A DNA stretch of 64,000 bases, from the NCBI RefSeq assembly GCF_034372165.1, contig NZ_CP139698.1:2170001-2234000 (forward strand), written 5' to 3'. This stretch comes from Christiangramia sp. OXR-203 (lineage in GTDB: Bacteria > Bacteroidota > Bacteroidia > Flavobacteriales > Flavobacteriaceae). Below are positions 8,553 through 17,127 of the stretch, piece by piece. A program made the position numbers and the translations under genes. Every line of letters starts with the position of its first letter. Position 1 is the first letter of the stretch. A model generated the notes under the pieces. That model was not told the origin of the DNA. It saw nothing but the letters and a program-made list of their open reading frames with translations, and did no database searches.

Positions 8553-8971
8553 CTTTTCAATACGGTAGCACAATTCTATGTTAGAGTCACTTTTCGCATA
8601 CTATAAAACCCAATAACTTCTTTCGGATTTTTAAATTGAGTATCCAGAAATAGATAATCCTATTTCAGATTGAATCGACAAATGCGCTGATGTATTCAAA
8701 AAAGAGATCAACAAATTGGTTTTAACTGAAATATTCAAGTTTTTTTTGGTTGGAAAAGCTTTGAATATTTAGTGATCGCATAGCGATTTATGAAGTCGAA
8801 TTTAGATTGATACTGAAGAGTTTAAGGAATTATTAACAGATTTTAGAAATAGAATTTTTAAGTCAGATTTTAGTAAATACTCAAACAATAAGATTTTTTT
8901 TTATCATATTTGATTTGAATGAGCTCTGAAAATTGCTATTTTGCAAGGTATATCTAAAATCTTTCCTTTTC
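8553..8971. other. AT-rich intergenic region without a recognisable gene
   Basis: About 420 bases between purL and the acyl-CoA ligase. I see no intact gene, RNA gene or mobile element. On the minus strand, roughly 8655 down to 8577, one frame reads like protein (DYLFLDTQFKNPKEVIGFY and a few more residues to a stop) but it is interrupted upstream, so it may be a decayed fragment or chance. A near-match to the -7 element (TATTTTGC, 8937-8944) lies before the ligase start at 8972. Confidence 0.4.
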
Positions 8972-10753
8972 ATGAACGACATTAAACGTCTATTTGACTT
9001 TCCTTACTATCAATTAGAAAATCATCCACTGGATGTTGCTTTTGCTACTAAATATGATGGAAAATGGGAAACTGTTTCGACTCAGCAATATATTGATAAG
9101 GCGAATGCAATTAGTCGGGGACTTCTTCGACTTGGCGTGAAACCGAATGATAAAATTGCAGTTATCTCCACTAATAATAGAACTGAGTGGAATATTATGG
9201 ACATTGGAATACTTCAGATCGGAGCTCAAAATGTTCCAATCTACCCTACCATTTCCGAAGAAGATTATGAATATGTTTTGAATCATAGTGGAGCTACTTA
9301 CTGCTTTGTTTCAGATGAAGAGATCCTTGAAAAATTAAACAGTATTAAAGCCACGACCAGCCTGCTGGAAGTTTATAGTTTTGACGAGATCACTGGCTGT
9401 AAGAATTGGAAAGAATTACTAAAATCTGGAGAGGATAAGGCTAACCAGGATGAAGTAGATAAGCTTAAGAAAGCAGTTACAGAAGATGATCTGGCTACAT
9501 TAATATATACTTCCGGAACCACAGGAAGACCAAAAGGCGTCATGTTAACTCATAAGAATATCGTAAGTGACGTGCTAGGAAGTGCGCCTCGTGTTCCCTT
9601 CGATACCGGAACTTACGTAGGTTTAAGTTTCCTACCAGTTTGCCATATCTTTGAGCGAATGATCCTCTATCTATACCAGTATTATTCAGTATCGGTATAT
9701 TTTGCTGAATCTATCGAAAAGATAAGTGATAACCTGAAAGAGGTAAAACCACATGTAATAACTGCCGTTCCGAGATTGCTGGAAAAAGTATATGATAAGA
9801 TCATCGCTAAAGGAACTGCCCTTGGCGGTGTAAAACAAAAATTATTCTACTGGGCTGTAGAGCTTGGACTGGAATATGAGCCATATGGACAAAACGGCTG
9901 GTGGTACGAAACAAAATTAAAACTTGCCCGTAAACTAATATTTTCTAAGTGGAAAGAAGGTTTGGGTGGAAATATAGACCTGATCGTTTCTGGAAGTGCA
10001 GCATTGCAACCAAGACTCGCAAGAGTTTTCGCTGCTGCTGAAATTCCCGTAATGGAAGGTTATGGTCTAACAGAGACATCACCAGTAATCGCGGTGAATG
10101 ACGAACGCAATGGAGGTTTCAGAATTGGTACTGTTGGAAAAGTGCTGGATAATGTAGAAGTCAAAATTGCTGAAGACGGAGAAATCCTGACTAAAGGGCC
10201 TAACGTTATGAAAGGTTATTATAAGGATGAAGAAAAAACCAGAGAAGTAATTAATTCTGAAGGTTTCTTCCATACGGGAGATATTGGAGAGATCGATAAA
10301 GATGGTTTCCTCAAGATCACAGATCGTAAGAAAGAGATGTTCAAAACATCTGGAGGGAAATATGTTGCACCGCAGCTTATCGAAAATACCATGAAGCAAT
10401 CAAGATTTATTGAGCAGATCATGGTGGTTGGAGATGGAGAGAAAATGCCGGCAGCTTTGATCCAGCCTAATTACGAATTTATTACAGAATGGGCGCAGAG
10501 AAAGAATATCGATCTTGGCGCGGGTGATCCTGCAGACATATCACGTAACAATTTGGTGCGTGAACGCATACAGGAAGAAGTAGATTTCTACAATCAGAAA
10601 TTCGGAAAATGGGAAAGAGTTAAGACATTTGAATTAACCCCAGATCCATGGACGATAGAAGATGAGCACCTTACTCCTACTATGAAGTTAAAACGACGTA
10701 ATATTCGTGACCGGTACCAGGATCTTTATGAAAAACTCTACGGTAGATTCTAA
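8972..10753 (+). CDS. Long-chain fatty acid--CoA ligase (AMP-forming)
   Basis: Activates fatty acids to acyl-CoA through an acyl-AMP intermediate, feeding the beta-oxidation genes downstream. The protein has 593 residues from the ATG at 8972; an in-frame TTG at 8933 adds 13 residues unlike the family. Motifs of the adenylate-forming superfamily are all present: P-loop YTSGTTGRPKG (Tyr179 on), HIFERMILYLYQY of the long-chain type, GYGLTETSPV, HTGDIGEIDKDGFL and the hinge/catalytic DRKKEMFKTSGGKYVAP. The length and the last motif fit the long-chain ACSL/FadD15-like group common in Bacteroidota. It has its own terminator, so it is transcribed apart from the MarR-fad operon. Confidence 0.93.
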   Translation: MNDIKRLFDFPYYQLENHPLDVAFATKYDGKWETVSTQQYIDKANAISRGLLRLGVKPNDKIAVISTNNRTEWNIMDIGILQIGAQNVPIYPTISEEDYEYVLNHSGATYCFVSDEEILEKLNSIKATTSLLEVYSFDEITGCKNWKELLKSGEDKANQDEVDKLKKAVTEDDLATLIYTSGTTGRPKGVMLTHKNIVSDVLGSAPRVPFDTGTYVGLSFLPVCHIFERMILYLYQYYSVSVYFAESIEKISDNLKEVKPHVITAVPRLLEKVYDKIIAKGTALGGVKQKLFYWAVELGLEYEPYGQNGWWYETKLKLARKLIFSKWKEGLGGNIDLIVSGSAALQPRLARVFAAAEIPVMEGYGLTETSPVIAVNDERNGGFRIGTVGKVLDNVEVKIAEDGEILTKGPNVMKGYYKDEEKTREVINSEGFFHTGDIGEIDKDGFLKITDRKKEMFKTSGGKYVAPQLIENTMKQSRFIEQIMVVGDGEKMPAALIQPNYEFITEWAQRKNIDLGAGDPADISRNNLVRERIQEEVDFYNQKFGKWERVKTFELTPDPWTIEDEHLTPTMKLKRRNIRDRYQDLYEKLYGRF

Positions 10754-10776
10754 TCTATCATTAAGAATATGCTAAT

Positions 10777-10806
10777 AAAAGCTCCCCAACTACCGGGGAG
10801 TTTTTT
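10777..10806 (+). terminator. Rho-independent terminator of the acyl-CoA ligase gene
   Basis: CTCCCC (10782-10787) pairs with GGGGAG (10795-10800), extended by AAAAG on the left, and is followed by six T. Confidence 0.87.
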
Positions 10807-10862
10807 GGTTTTAGGAATTTAAATAACATTAAAACAAGATATTAGTATTTTTAAAGACATTT

Positions 10863-10880
10863 TATTATGCATGCATAATA
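10863..10880. promoter_or_regulatory. Perfect 18-bp palindrome, probable operator of the MarR regulator
   Basis: TATTATGCATGCATAATA is its own reverse complement over all 18 bases. It ends eight bases before the -7 element of the MarR gene, so a dimeric repressor bound here would cover the promoter spacer and block RNA polymerase. MarR proteins typically bind such palindromes in their own promoters. Binding is inferred, not shown. Confidence 0.65.
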
Positions 10881-10888
10881 TTTTTCCC

Positions 10889-10896
10889 TAACTTTG
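10889..10896 (+). promoter_or_regulatory. -7 promoter element of the MarR-fad operon
   Basis: TAACTTTG matches TAnnTTTG exactly, 20 bases before the ATG at 10917. The -33 position falls in the palindrome at 10863-10880 and has no TTG. Confidence 0.55.
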
Positions 10897-10916
10897 GAAT
10901 CAATCCAAAATCCCCC

Positions 10917-11372
10917 ATGAAGGAGAAAACCATAGATTATGTTTTACGTGCCACCTGGATGGCGGTTTCTAAAATGTATAATGAAGAAGCAGGTAAGGCT
11001 GGAAGTACGATGGCTACAGGTTTTGCCTTATTGAGTATAGATCCGGAAGATGGAACCCCATCAACCTCTTTGGGTCCCAAAATGGGGATGGAAGCCACCA
11101 GCCTTTCGAGAATTTTGAAAACTATGGAAGAAAAAGGTTTAATAGAAAGAAAACGCAATCCACATGATGGACGTAGCGTTCTTATCTACTTGACAGATTT
11201 CGGAAAGGAAATGCGCGATTATTCTAAGAGAGTGGTTTTGAGGTTCGATGAGTCTGTAAAGGAAAATGTGAGCGATAAGGATCTTAAAACTTTTATACAG
11301 GTAGCAAATACGATCACTGGTCTTATTAGTGAAAAGAAAATATATACTGAAGAAATTAGTGTAAAACAATAA
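10917..11372 (+). CDS. MarR-family transcriptional regulator of the beta-oxidation operon
   Basis: A 151-residue winged helix regulator. The helix-turn-helix and wing are visible at about residues 55-105: ATSLSRILKTMEEKGLIERK as recognition helices, and NPHDGRSVLIYLTDFGKE as the wing with the family's DGRS motif. It stands first in front of fadN-fadA-fadE, with an 18-bp palindrome in its promoter. The likely role is autorepression and control of fatty acid degradation, released by acyl-CoA or fatty acid. The ligand is inferred from context only. Confidence 0.9.
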   Translation: MKEKTIDYVLRATWMAVSKMYNEEAGKAGSTMATGFALLSIDPEDGTPSTSLGPKMGMEATSLSRILKTMEEKGLIERKRNPHDGRSVLIYLTDFGKEMRDYSKRVVLRFDESVKENVSDKDLKTFIQVANTITGLISEKKIYTEEISVKQ

Positions 11373-11373
11373 T

Positions 11374-11403
11374 AAACCAGGCCTGAACAGGTTTGGTTTT
11401 TTT
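11374..11403 (+). terminator. Imperfect hairpin with T tract between marR and fadN, possible attenuator
   Basis: AAACC and CCTG pair with CAGG and GGTTT around an AA loop, with a three-base internal mismatch, followed by seven T. Only 50 bases separate the two genes, so this may be a leaky terminator that lowers readthrough into fadN. Confidence 0.5.
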
Positions 11404-11422
11404 GAACCATAAAAATCAAATA

Positions 11423-13828
11423 ATGAAAAGAAGGATTAATAAAGTTGCAGTTATTGGGTCCGGTATAATGGGAAGTGGTATTGCATGTCACTTTGCAAAT
11501 ATTGGAGTGGAAGTACTTCTACTTGATATCGTTCCCCGTGAGCTCAATGAAAAAGAACAGAAAAAAGGCCTTAGCCTTGATGACAAGGTCGTTAGAAATA
11601 GGATCGTAAATGATGCTTTAACGGCTTCAGTAAAATCCAAACCATCTCCAATTTATCACAAGGACTTCGTTAACCGAATTACTACTGGAAATCTGGAAGA
11701 TGATATTTCAAAAGTTTCTGAAGTGGACTGGATCATTGAGGTTGTAGTAGAACGACTGGACATTAAAAAACAGGTCTTTGAAAACCTGGAAAAGCACAGA
11801 AAACCAGGAACTCTTATTACTTCAAATACTTCAGGTATTCCTATCAATTTCATGACCGATGGAAGATCTGATGATTTTAAAAAGCATTTCTGTGGAACTC
11901 ACTTCTTTAATCCACCAAGATATTTAAGATTATTTGAGATCATTCCAGGAAAAGAAACTTCTTCTGAAGTTCTGGAATTCCTAAAAATGTATGGTGAAAA
12001 ATTCCTTGGGAAAAATGCTGTATTAGCGAAAGATACTCCTGCCTTTATTGGGAATAGAATTGGTATCTTCTCTATTATGAGCTTATTCCACACCGTAAAG
12101 GATATGGGAATGACCATTGAAGAGGTTGATAAGCTTACTGGTCCGGTGATAGGACGTCAGAAGTCGGCAACCTTTAGAACAGTAGACGTTGTTGGTTTAG
12201 ATACTTTAGTACATGTTGCGAACGGACTTCATGAGAATGTTCCAAATGATGAGCAGCATGATCTCTTCGCTTTGCCAGACTTTATCGACACTATGATGGA
12301 GAAAAAGTGGCTGGGAAGCAAAACTGGTCAGGGTTTCTATAAAAAGATTAAAAATAAAGATGGTTCAAGTGAGATCAAATCTCTGGATCTTGATACCATG
12401 GAATATAGAGACCGTAAGAGTGCATCTTTCGCAACTCTTGAAATGACCAAGTCTATTGATAATGTAGCAGATCGTTTCGAAGTGTTGATCAAAGGAAAAG
12501 ATAAAGCGGGAGATTTTTACAGAAAGAATTTCTCAGCACTATTCGCTTATGTGTCGAATCGTATTCCTGAAATTTCAGACGGGTTATACAAGATCGATGA
12601 TGCCATGAAAGCTGGTTTTGGATGGGAACATGGACCATTCCAGATCTGGGACGCAATTGGTGTTGAAAAGGGTATTGAAATGATGAAAGCTGAAGGTTAT
12701 GAACCTGCAGCCTGGGTAAGTGAAATGCTGGAAAATGGAAGTAAGAGCTTCTACACTGTAAAAGATGGTAATACCTACTATTATGACATTGAGGATAAGA
12801 AGCAAACTAAGGTTCCTGGTCAGGATTCATTTATAATTCTTGATAATATTCGAGAATCTAAAGAAGTTTTCAAGAACAGCGGAGTGGTAGTGGAAGATCT
12901 TGGCGACGGAATCCTTAATGTTGAATTCAGAAGTAAAATGAATTCTATTGGAGGTGATGTTCTTGACGGACTCAACAAAGCCATAGATATTGCTGAAAAA
13001 GATTATCAAGGTCTTGTAGTTGCGAATGATGGAAAGAACTTTTCTGTAGGAGCAAATATTGGGATGATTTTCATGATGGCTGTAGAGCAGGAATATGAAG
13101 AATTGAACATGGCGATCAAGTATTTTCAGGATACCATGATGAGAATGCGCTACTCCTCTATTCCAACAGTAGCTGCACCGCATGGAATGACGTTGGGTGG
13201 TGGTTGTGAACTTTCACTTCATGCCGATAAAGTTGTCGCTGCAGCAGAAACCTATACTGGACTTGTAGAATTTGGTGTTGGAGTAATACCTGGCGGTGGT
13301 GGAACCAAAGAGATGACACTGCGTGCTTCTGATACTTATGAGAAGGATGATGTCGAATTAAACCGACTAAGAGAAAACTTCTTGGCCATTGGAATGGCAA
13401 AAGTATCTACTTCAGCATATGAAGCATTTGATCTAAATATTCTTCAAAAGGGAAAAGATATAGTAGTGATCAATCCAGACAGACAATTGGCGATCGCCAA
13501 GAAACATGCGCTGTTAATGGCAGAAAACGGTTACACCATGCCTATCAAACGTACAGATATAAAGGTACTAGGGAAGCAGGCACTTGGAGCATTTATGGTT
13601 GGAACAGACCAGATGGCTGCAGGGAAATACATTAGCGAACATGATCACAAGATCGCAAACAAACTGGCATATGTTATGGCCGGTGGAGATTTATCATCCA
13701 GCCAGATGGTGAGCGAACAATATTTACTTGACCTTGAAAGAGAAGCATTCCTATCCTTAACCGGGGAGAGAAAAACGCTGGAACGCCTTCAGCATATGTT
13801 GAAAAAAGGAAAACCTTTAAGAAACTAA
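11423..13828 (+). CDS. fadN: 3-hydroxyacyl-CoA dehydrogenase / enoyl-CoA hydratase, FadN type
   Basis: Bifunctional beta-oxidation enzyme of 801 residues: hydrates trans-2-enoyl-CoA and oxidises the 3-hydroxyacyl-CoA with NAD. The start at 11423 gives MKRRINKVAVIGSGIMGSG with the Rossmann glycines at residues 12, 14 and 17; an upstream in-frame start at 11393 lies in the hairpin region. The dehydrogenase domain comes first (NAD-binding part, then the C-terminal 3HCDH part near residues 200-310), and the crotonase domain follows at about 490-690 with MTLGGGCELSLHADKVVAA and FGVGVIPGGGGTKE. This order is the reverse of E. coli FadB and matches Bacillus FadN. It is followed by the thiolase and acyl-CoA dehydrogenase genes in the same order as Bacillus fadNAE. 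Confidence 0.93.
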   Translation: MKRRINKVAVIGSGIMGSGIACHFANIGVEVLLLDIVPRELNEKEQKKGLSLDDKVVRNRIVNDALTASVKSKPSPIYHKDFVNRITTGNLEDDISKVSEVDWIIEVVVERLDIKKQVFENLEKHRKPGTLITSNTSGIPINFMTDGRSDDFKKHFCGTHFFNPPRYLRLFEIIPGKETSSEVLEFLKMYGEKFLGKNAVLAKDTPAFIGNRIGIFSIMSLFHTVKDMGMTIEEVDKLTGPVIGRQKSATFRTVDVVGLDTLVHVANGLHENVPNDEQHDLFALPDFIDTMMEKKWLGSKTGQGFYKKIKNKDGSSEIKSLDLDTMEYRDRKSASFATLEMTKSIDNVADRFEVLIKGKDKAGDFYRKNFSALFAYVSNRIPEISDGLYKIDDAMKAGFGWEHGPFQIWDAIGVEKGIEMMKAEGYEPAAWVSEMLENGSKSFYTVKDGNTYYYDIEDKKQTKVPGQDSFIILDNIRESKEVFKNSGVVVEDLGDGILNVEFRSKMNSIGGDVLDGLNKAIDIAEKDYQGLVVANDGKNFSVGANIGMIFMMAVEQEYEELNMAIKYFQDTMMRMRYSSIPTVAAPHGMTLGGGCELSLHADKVVAAAETYTGLVEFGVGVIPGGGGTKEMTLRASDTYEKDDVELNRLRENFLAIGMAKVSTSAYEAFDLNILQKGKDIVVINPDRQLAIAKKHALLMAENGYTMPIKRTDIKVLGKQALGAFMVGTDQMAAGKYISEHDHKIANKLAYVMAGGDLSSSQMVSEQYLLDLEREAFLSLTGERKTLERLQHMLKKGKPLRN

Positions 13829-13864
13829 GCGGGAAGTGAAGTTCTAACAATAAAAAAGTATAAA

Positions 13865-15052
13865 ATGAAAACAGCATATATAGTTAAAGCATACAGAACA
13901 GCAGTTGGGAAAGCTCCCAGAGGTGTTTTTAGATTTAAAAGACCTGATGAACTTGCTGCAGAAACCATCCAGTATATGATGGATAAGTTACCAGATTTTG
14001 ACAAGACTCGTATTGATGATGTCATGGTTGGTAATGCTATGCCAGAAGCAGAACAGGGTTTGAACGTAGGTAGATTGATCTCATTAATGGGATTAAAGAT
14101 CGAAGATGTTCCGGGTATGACCGTAAATAGATACTGTGCTTCAGGATTGGAGACGATCTCCATTGCAACTGCTAAGATCCAGATGGGAATGGCAGATTGT
14201 GTGATCGCAGGTGGTGCGGAAAGCATGAGTTATATTCCTATGGGAGGTTATAAGCCAGTTCCAAATTACGAAGTTGCCAAAAATGGTAATGAAGATTATT
14301 ACTGGGGAATGGGTCTTACTGCGGAAGCGGTAGCGAACAAATACAATGTATCCAGGGAAGATCAGGATCAATTTGCATACGATTCCCACCAGAAAGCTAT
14401 TAAAGCGCAGCAGGAAGATCGTTTTCAAGATCAGATAGTTCCAATTACTATCGATGAGACTTATGTTGAAGATGGTAAAAAGAAAACGAGGTCTTATACA
14501 GTAAACAAAGATGAAGGTCCTAGAAAAGATACTTCAGTTGAAGTTCTGAATAAATTACGACCTGTTTTTGCTGATGGTGGAAGTGTTACTGCAGGTAACT
14601 CATCGCAAATGAGTGATGGTGCGGCCTTCGTAATGGTTATGAGTGAAGAAAGGGTTAAAGAACTAAATCTCGAGCCAATAGCAAGAATGGTAAGTTATTC
14701 TGCAGTAGGTGTAGAGCCTAGAATTATGGGTATTGGACCGGTTCATGCTATTCCGAAGGCTTTAAAACAAGCTGGCTTGAAACAGGATGACCTTGAGCTT
14801 ATCGAATTGAACGAGGCATTTGCTTCGCAGTCACTTGCTGTAATTCGGGAACTTGGTCTGGATAAAGAAAAACTAAATGTGAATGGTGGCGCGATCTCGA
14901 TGGGACACCCACTGGGATGTACAGGAGCAAAACTTTCAGTCCAGATATTTGACGAAATGCGTAAGCGTGATCTTAAGAACAAGCATTGTATGGTAACAAT
15001 GTGCGTTGGAACCGGACAGGGAGCTGCCGGAGTTTTCGAATTTTTAAACTAA
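13865..15052 (+). CDS. fadA: Acetyl-CoA C-acyltransferase (3-ketoacyl-CoA thiolase)
   Basis: Performs the last step of beta-oxidation, cleaving 3-ketoacyl-CoA with CoA to acetyl-CoA and a shortened acyl-CoA. The 395 residues match thiolase length. The nucleophile is Cys91 in NRYCASGLE; His348 lies in GGAISMGHPLGCTGAK and the second catalytic Cys in MCVGTGQGAAGVF near residue 380. LNEAFASQSLAV is the usual NEAF motif. It follows fadN by 36 bases. A biosynthetic acetoacetyl-CoA thiolase has the same motifs, but the operon makes the degradative role more likely. Confidence 0.94.
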   Translation: MKTAYIVKAYRTAVGKAPRGVFRFKRPDELAAETIQYMMDKLPDFDKTRIDDVMVGNAMPEAEQGLNVGRLISLMGLKIEDVPGMTVNRYCASGLETISIATAKIQMGMADCVIAGGAESMSYIPMGGYKPVPNYEVAKNGNEDYYWGMGLTAEAVANKYNVSREDQDQFAYDSHQKAIKAQQEDRFQDQIVPITIDETYVEDGKKKTRSYTVNKDEGPRKDTSVEVLNKLRPVFADGGSVTAGNSSQMSDGAAFVMVMSEERVKELNLEPIARMVSYSAVGVEPRIMGIGPVHAIPKALKQAGLKQDDLELIELNEAFASQSLAVIRELGLDKEKLNVNGGAISMGHPLGCTGAKLSVQIFDEMRKRDLKNKHCMVTMCVGTGQGAAGVFEFLN

Positions 15053-15054
15053 AC

Positions 15055-15145
15055 CTGAGATTTTAGATCTTAGATATGAGACTAACAAACTATAAATAAT
15101 ATAAATTAATTGAGATACTAAGTCTAAAATCTTACATCTCAATAC
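15055..15145. repeat. Imperfect inverted repeat of TGAGAT/TTAGAT type between fadA and fadE
   Basis: The left arm at about 15055-15082 contains AGATTTTAGATCTTAGATAT; the right arm at about 15113-15140 contains its near-complement ATACTAAGTCTAAAATCTT. About 35 bases of AT-only-like sequence separate them. Short elements made of TGAGAT and TTAGAT units recur between genes in flavobacterial genomes, as far as I recall. Transcribed, the element would form a long weak hairpin inside the operon. Confidence 0.55.
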
Positions 15146-15163
15146 TAATATCTTAATATAAAA

Positions 15164-16972
15164 ATGAGTACAGATACAACTAAAAAAGATCTTCTTCGCG
15201 GTGGTCAGTTTCTTGTAAAGGAGACTAAATGTGAAGACGTTTTCACGCCGGAAGATTTTAATGAGGAACAGAAAATGATGCGCGATTCCGTTCAGGAATT
15301 TGTAGAGCGCGAGATCTGGCCTCATAAAGAAGAATTCGAAAAGAAAAATTATGCTCTTACTGAAGAGGTAATGCGTAAAGCTGGAGAATTAGGATTTCTA
15401 GGTGTTGCGGTACCTGAAGAGTATGATGGTTTAGGAATGGGCTTCGTTTCTACGATGCTTGTTTGTGACTATATTTCTGGTGCTACAGGTTCTGTGGCTA
15501 CTGCTTTCGGAGCGCATACTGGGATTGGAACGATGCCAATCACCTTATATGGCAATGAAGAACAGAAGAAAAAATACGTACCAAAATTGGCGACCGGTGA
15601 ATGGTTTGGAGCTTACTGTCTTACAGAACCAGGTGCGGGAAGTGATGCCAACTCTGGAAAAACAAAGGCTGTCCTTTCTGAAGATGGTAAATATTATAGC
15701 ATTAGTGGACAGAAAATGTGGATCTCCAATGCTGGTTTTGCAGATGTATTCATTGTTTTTACACGAATTGAAGATGACAAGAACATTACCGGTTTTATCG
15801 TAGAAAACGAAGAAGGTAATGGGATTAGCTTTGGAGAGGAAGAAAAGAAATTAGGGATTCACTCCTCCTCTACCCGCCAGGTATTCTTTAATGAAACCAA
15901 GGTGCCAGTAGAAAATATGCTTTCAGACCGTGGAAATGGTTTTAAGATCGCGATGAACGCTTTAAACGTAGGTCGTATAAAACTTGCTGCAGCTTCTTTA
16001 GATGCACAGCGTCGAGTAACAGATCTTTCAGTTAAATACGCAAATGACAGAGTTCAGTTCAATACGCCTATTGCGAAATTCGGAGCTATAAAATCCAAGC
16101 TTGCAGAGATGGCTACTTCAGCATACGTTGGAGAAGCAGCGTCTTACCGTGCGGCTAAAAATATCGAAGACCGAATAAATATCAGACTGGAAGAAGGAAG
16201 CTCACATGCAGATGCTGAACTTAAAGGGGTTGAGGAATACGCGATCGAATGTTCTATTCTGAAGGTTGCATGTTCAGAAGATGTTCAGAATTGTGCTGAT
16301 GAAGGTATCCAGGTATTTGGTGGAATGGGATTCTCTGCAGATACTCCAATGGAGTCTGCCTGGAGAGATGCGAGAATTGCTCGAATCTATGAAGGAACCA
16401 ACGAAATCAACAGAATGTTATCTGTAGGAATGCTGGTTAAGAAAGCGATGAAAGGACATGTAGACCTACTAGGCCCAGCAACGAAAGTAGCAGATGAGCT
16501 TACAGGAATTCCTTCCATGGACAAACCAGACTATTCTGAACTGTTCGCTGAAGAGAAGGAAATGATCGGTAAACTGAAAAAGGTATTTCTGATGGTTGCA
16601 GGTAGCGCCGTTCAGAAATTTGGTCCACAATTGGAAGAGCATCAACAATTATTATTGGCTGCAGCAGATATTTTAATTGAAGTTTATATGGCTGAATCTG
16701 GTATTCTTAGAGCAGAGAAAAATGCAAAGAGATTTGGAGTAGATACTCAGAAGGAACAGATCGCCATGGCTAAACTTTATCTTTATCATGCAGTAGATAC
16801 TGTGAATACTAAGGCGAAAGAGGGAATTGCTTCTTTTGCTGAAGGAGATGAGCAACGTATGATGCTTATGGGACTGAAGAGATACACAAAGTATACGAAC
16901 CTGCCAAATATTGTGGCACTTCGAAATACGATCGCAGAGAAATTAACTTCTGAAAACAAATACTGTTTTTAG
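15164..16972 (+). CDS. fadE: Acyl-CoA dehydrogenase, FadE (Bacillus type)
   Basis: FAD-dependent first step of beta-oxidation, forming trans-2-enoyl-CoA. At 602 residues it is longer than the usual 380-residue enzymes, matching Bacillus FadE (about 590) with an added C-terminal helical domain. The core shows the family signatures YCLTEPGAGSDANSGKTKA and QVFGGMGFSADTPMESAWRDAR, then IYEGTNEINRM whose Glu410 is the likely catalytic base. The C-terminal region (about 450-600) is specific to this subgroup. It is the last gene of the operon, separated from fadA by 111 bases that hold an inverted repeat. Electrons would go to electron transfer flavoprotein, encoded elsewhere. Confidence 0.93.
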   Translation: MSTDTTKKDLLRGGQFLVKETKCEDVFTPEDFNEEQKMMRDSVQEFVEREIWPHKEEFEKKNYALTEEVMRKAGELGFLGVAVPEEYDGLGMGFVSTMLVCDYISGATGSVATAFGAHTGIGTMPITLYGNEEQKKKYVPKLATGEWFGAYCLTEPGAGSDANSGKTKAVLSEDGKYYSISGQKMWISNAGFADVFIVFTRIEDDKNITGFIVENEEGNGISFGEEEKKLGIHSSSTRQVFFNETKVPVENMLSDRGNGFKIAMNALNVGRIKLAAASLDAQRRVTDLSVKYANDRVQFNTPIAKFGAIKSKLAEMATSAYVGEAASYRAAKNIEDRINIRLEEGSSHADAELKGVEEYAIECSILKVACSEDVQNCADEGIQVFGGMGFSADTPMESAWRDARIARIYEGTNEINRMLSVGMLVKKAMKGHVDLLGPATKVADELTGIPSMDKPDYSELFAEEKEMIGKLKKVFLMVAGSAVQKFGPQLEEHQQLLLAAADILIEVYMAESGILRAEKNAKRFGVDTQKEQIAMAKLYLYHAVDTVNTKAKEGIASFAEGDEQRMMLMGLKRYTKYTNLPNIVALRNTIAEKLTSENKYCF

Positions 16973-16992
16973 ATACATTCTTTTGAACTGAG

Positions 16993-17020
16993 AAAAACCA
17001 CCTAATCGGGTGGTTTTTTT
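16993..17020 (+). terminator. Rho-independent terminator of the fad operon
   Basis: AACCACC pairs with GGTGGTT around a short loop (TAATCG), with flanking A and T runs giving seven T at the 3' side. Confidence 0.9.
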
Positions 17021-17073
17021 ATTTTTATACTAATTGTTTCAATAATGTTACAATTTCATTTAGATATCGTTAA

Positions 17074-17100
17074 TTGTTTCTAAATATTTAGATATATTGG
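17074..17100 (+). promoter_or_regulatory. Weak promoter candidate of the M43 protease gene
   Basis: TTG at 17074-17076 and TATATTGG at 17093-17100 are 16 bases apart. The second element differs from TAnnTTTG at one base and the spacing is one base short of the usual range. Confidence 0.3.
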
Positions 17101-17127
17101 CTCTAAATCAAACAATAACTTAACATT

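Noticed and set aside
8762-8795. Short palindromic stretch TCGCATAGCGA as an operator or attachment site
   Set aside because: It is short, in an AT-rich gap without a promoter element at a fitting distance, and without a second copy.
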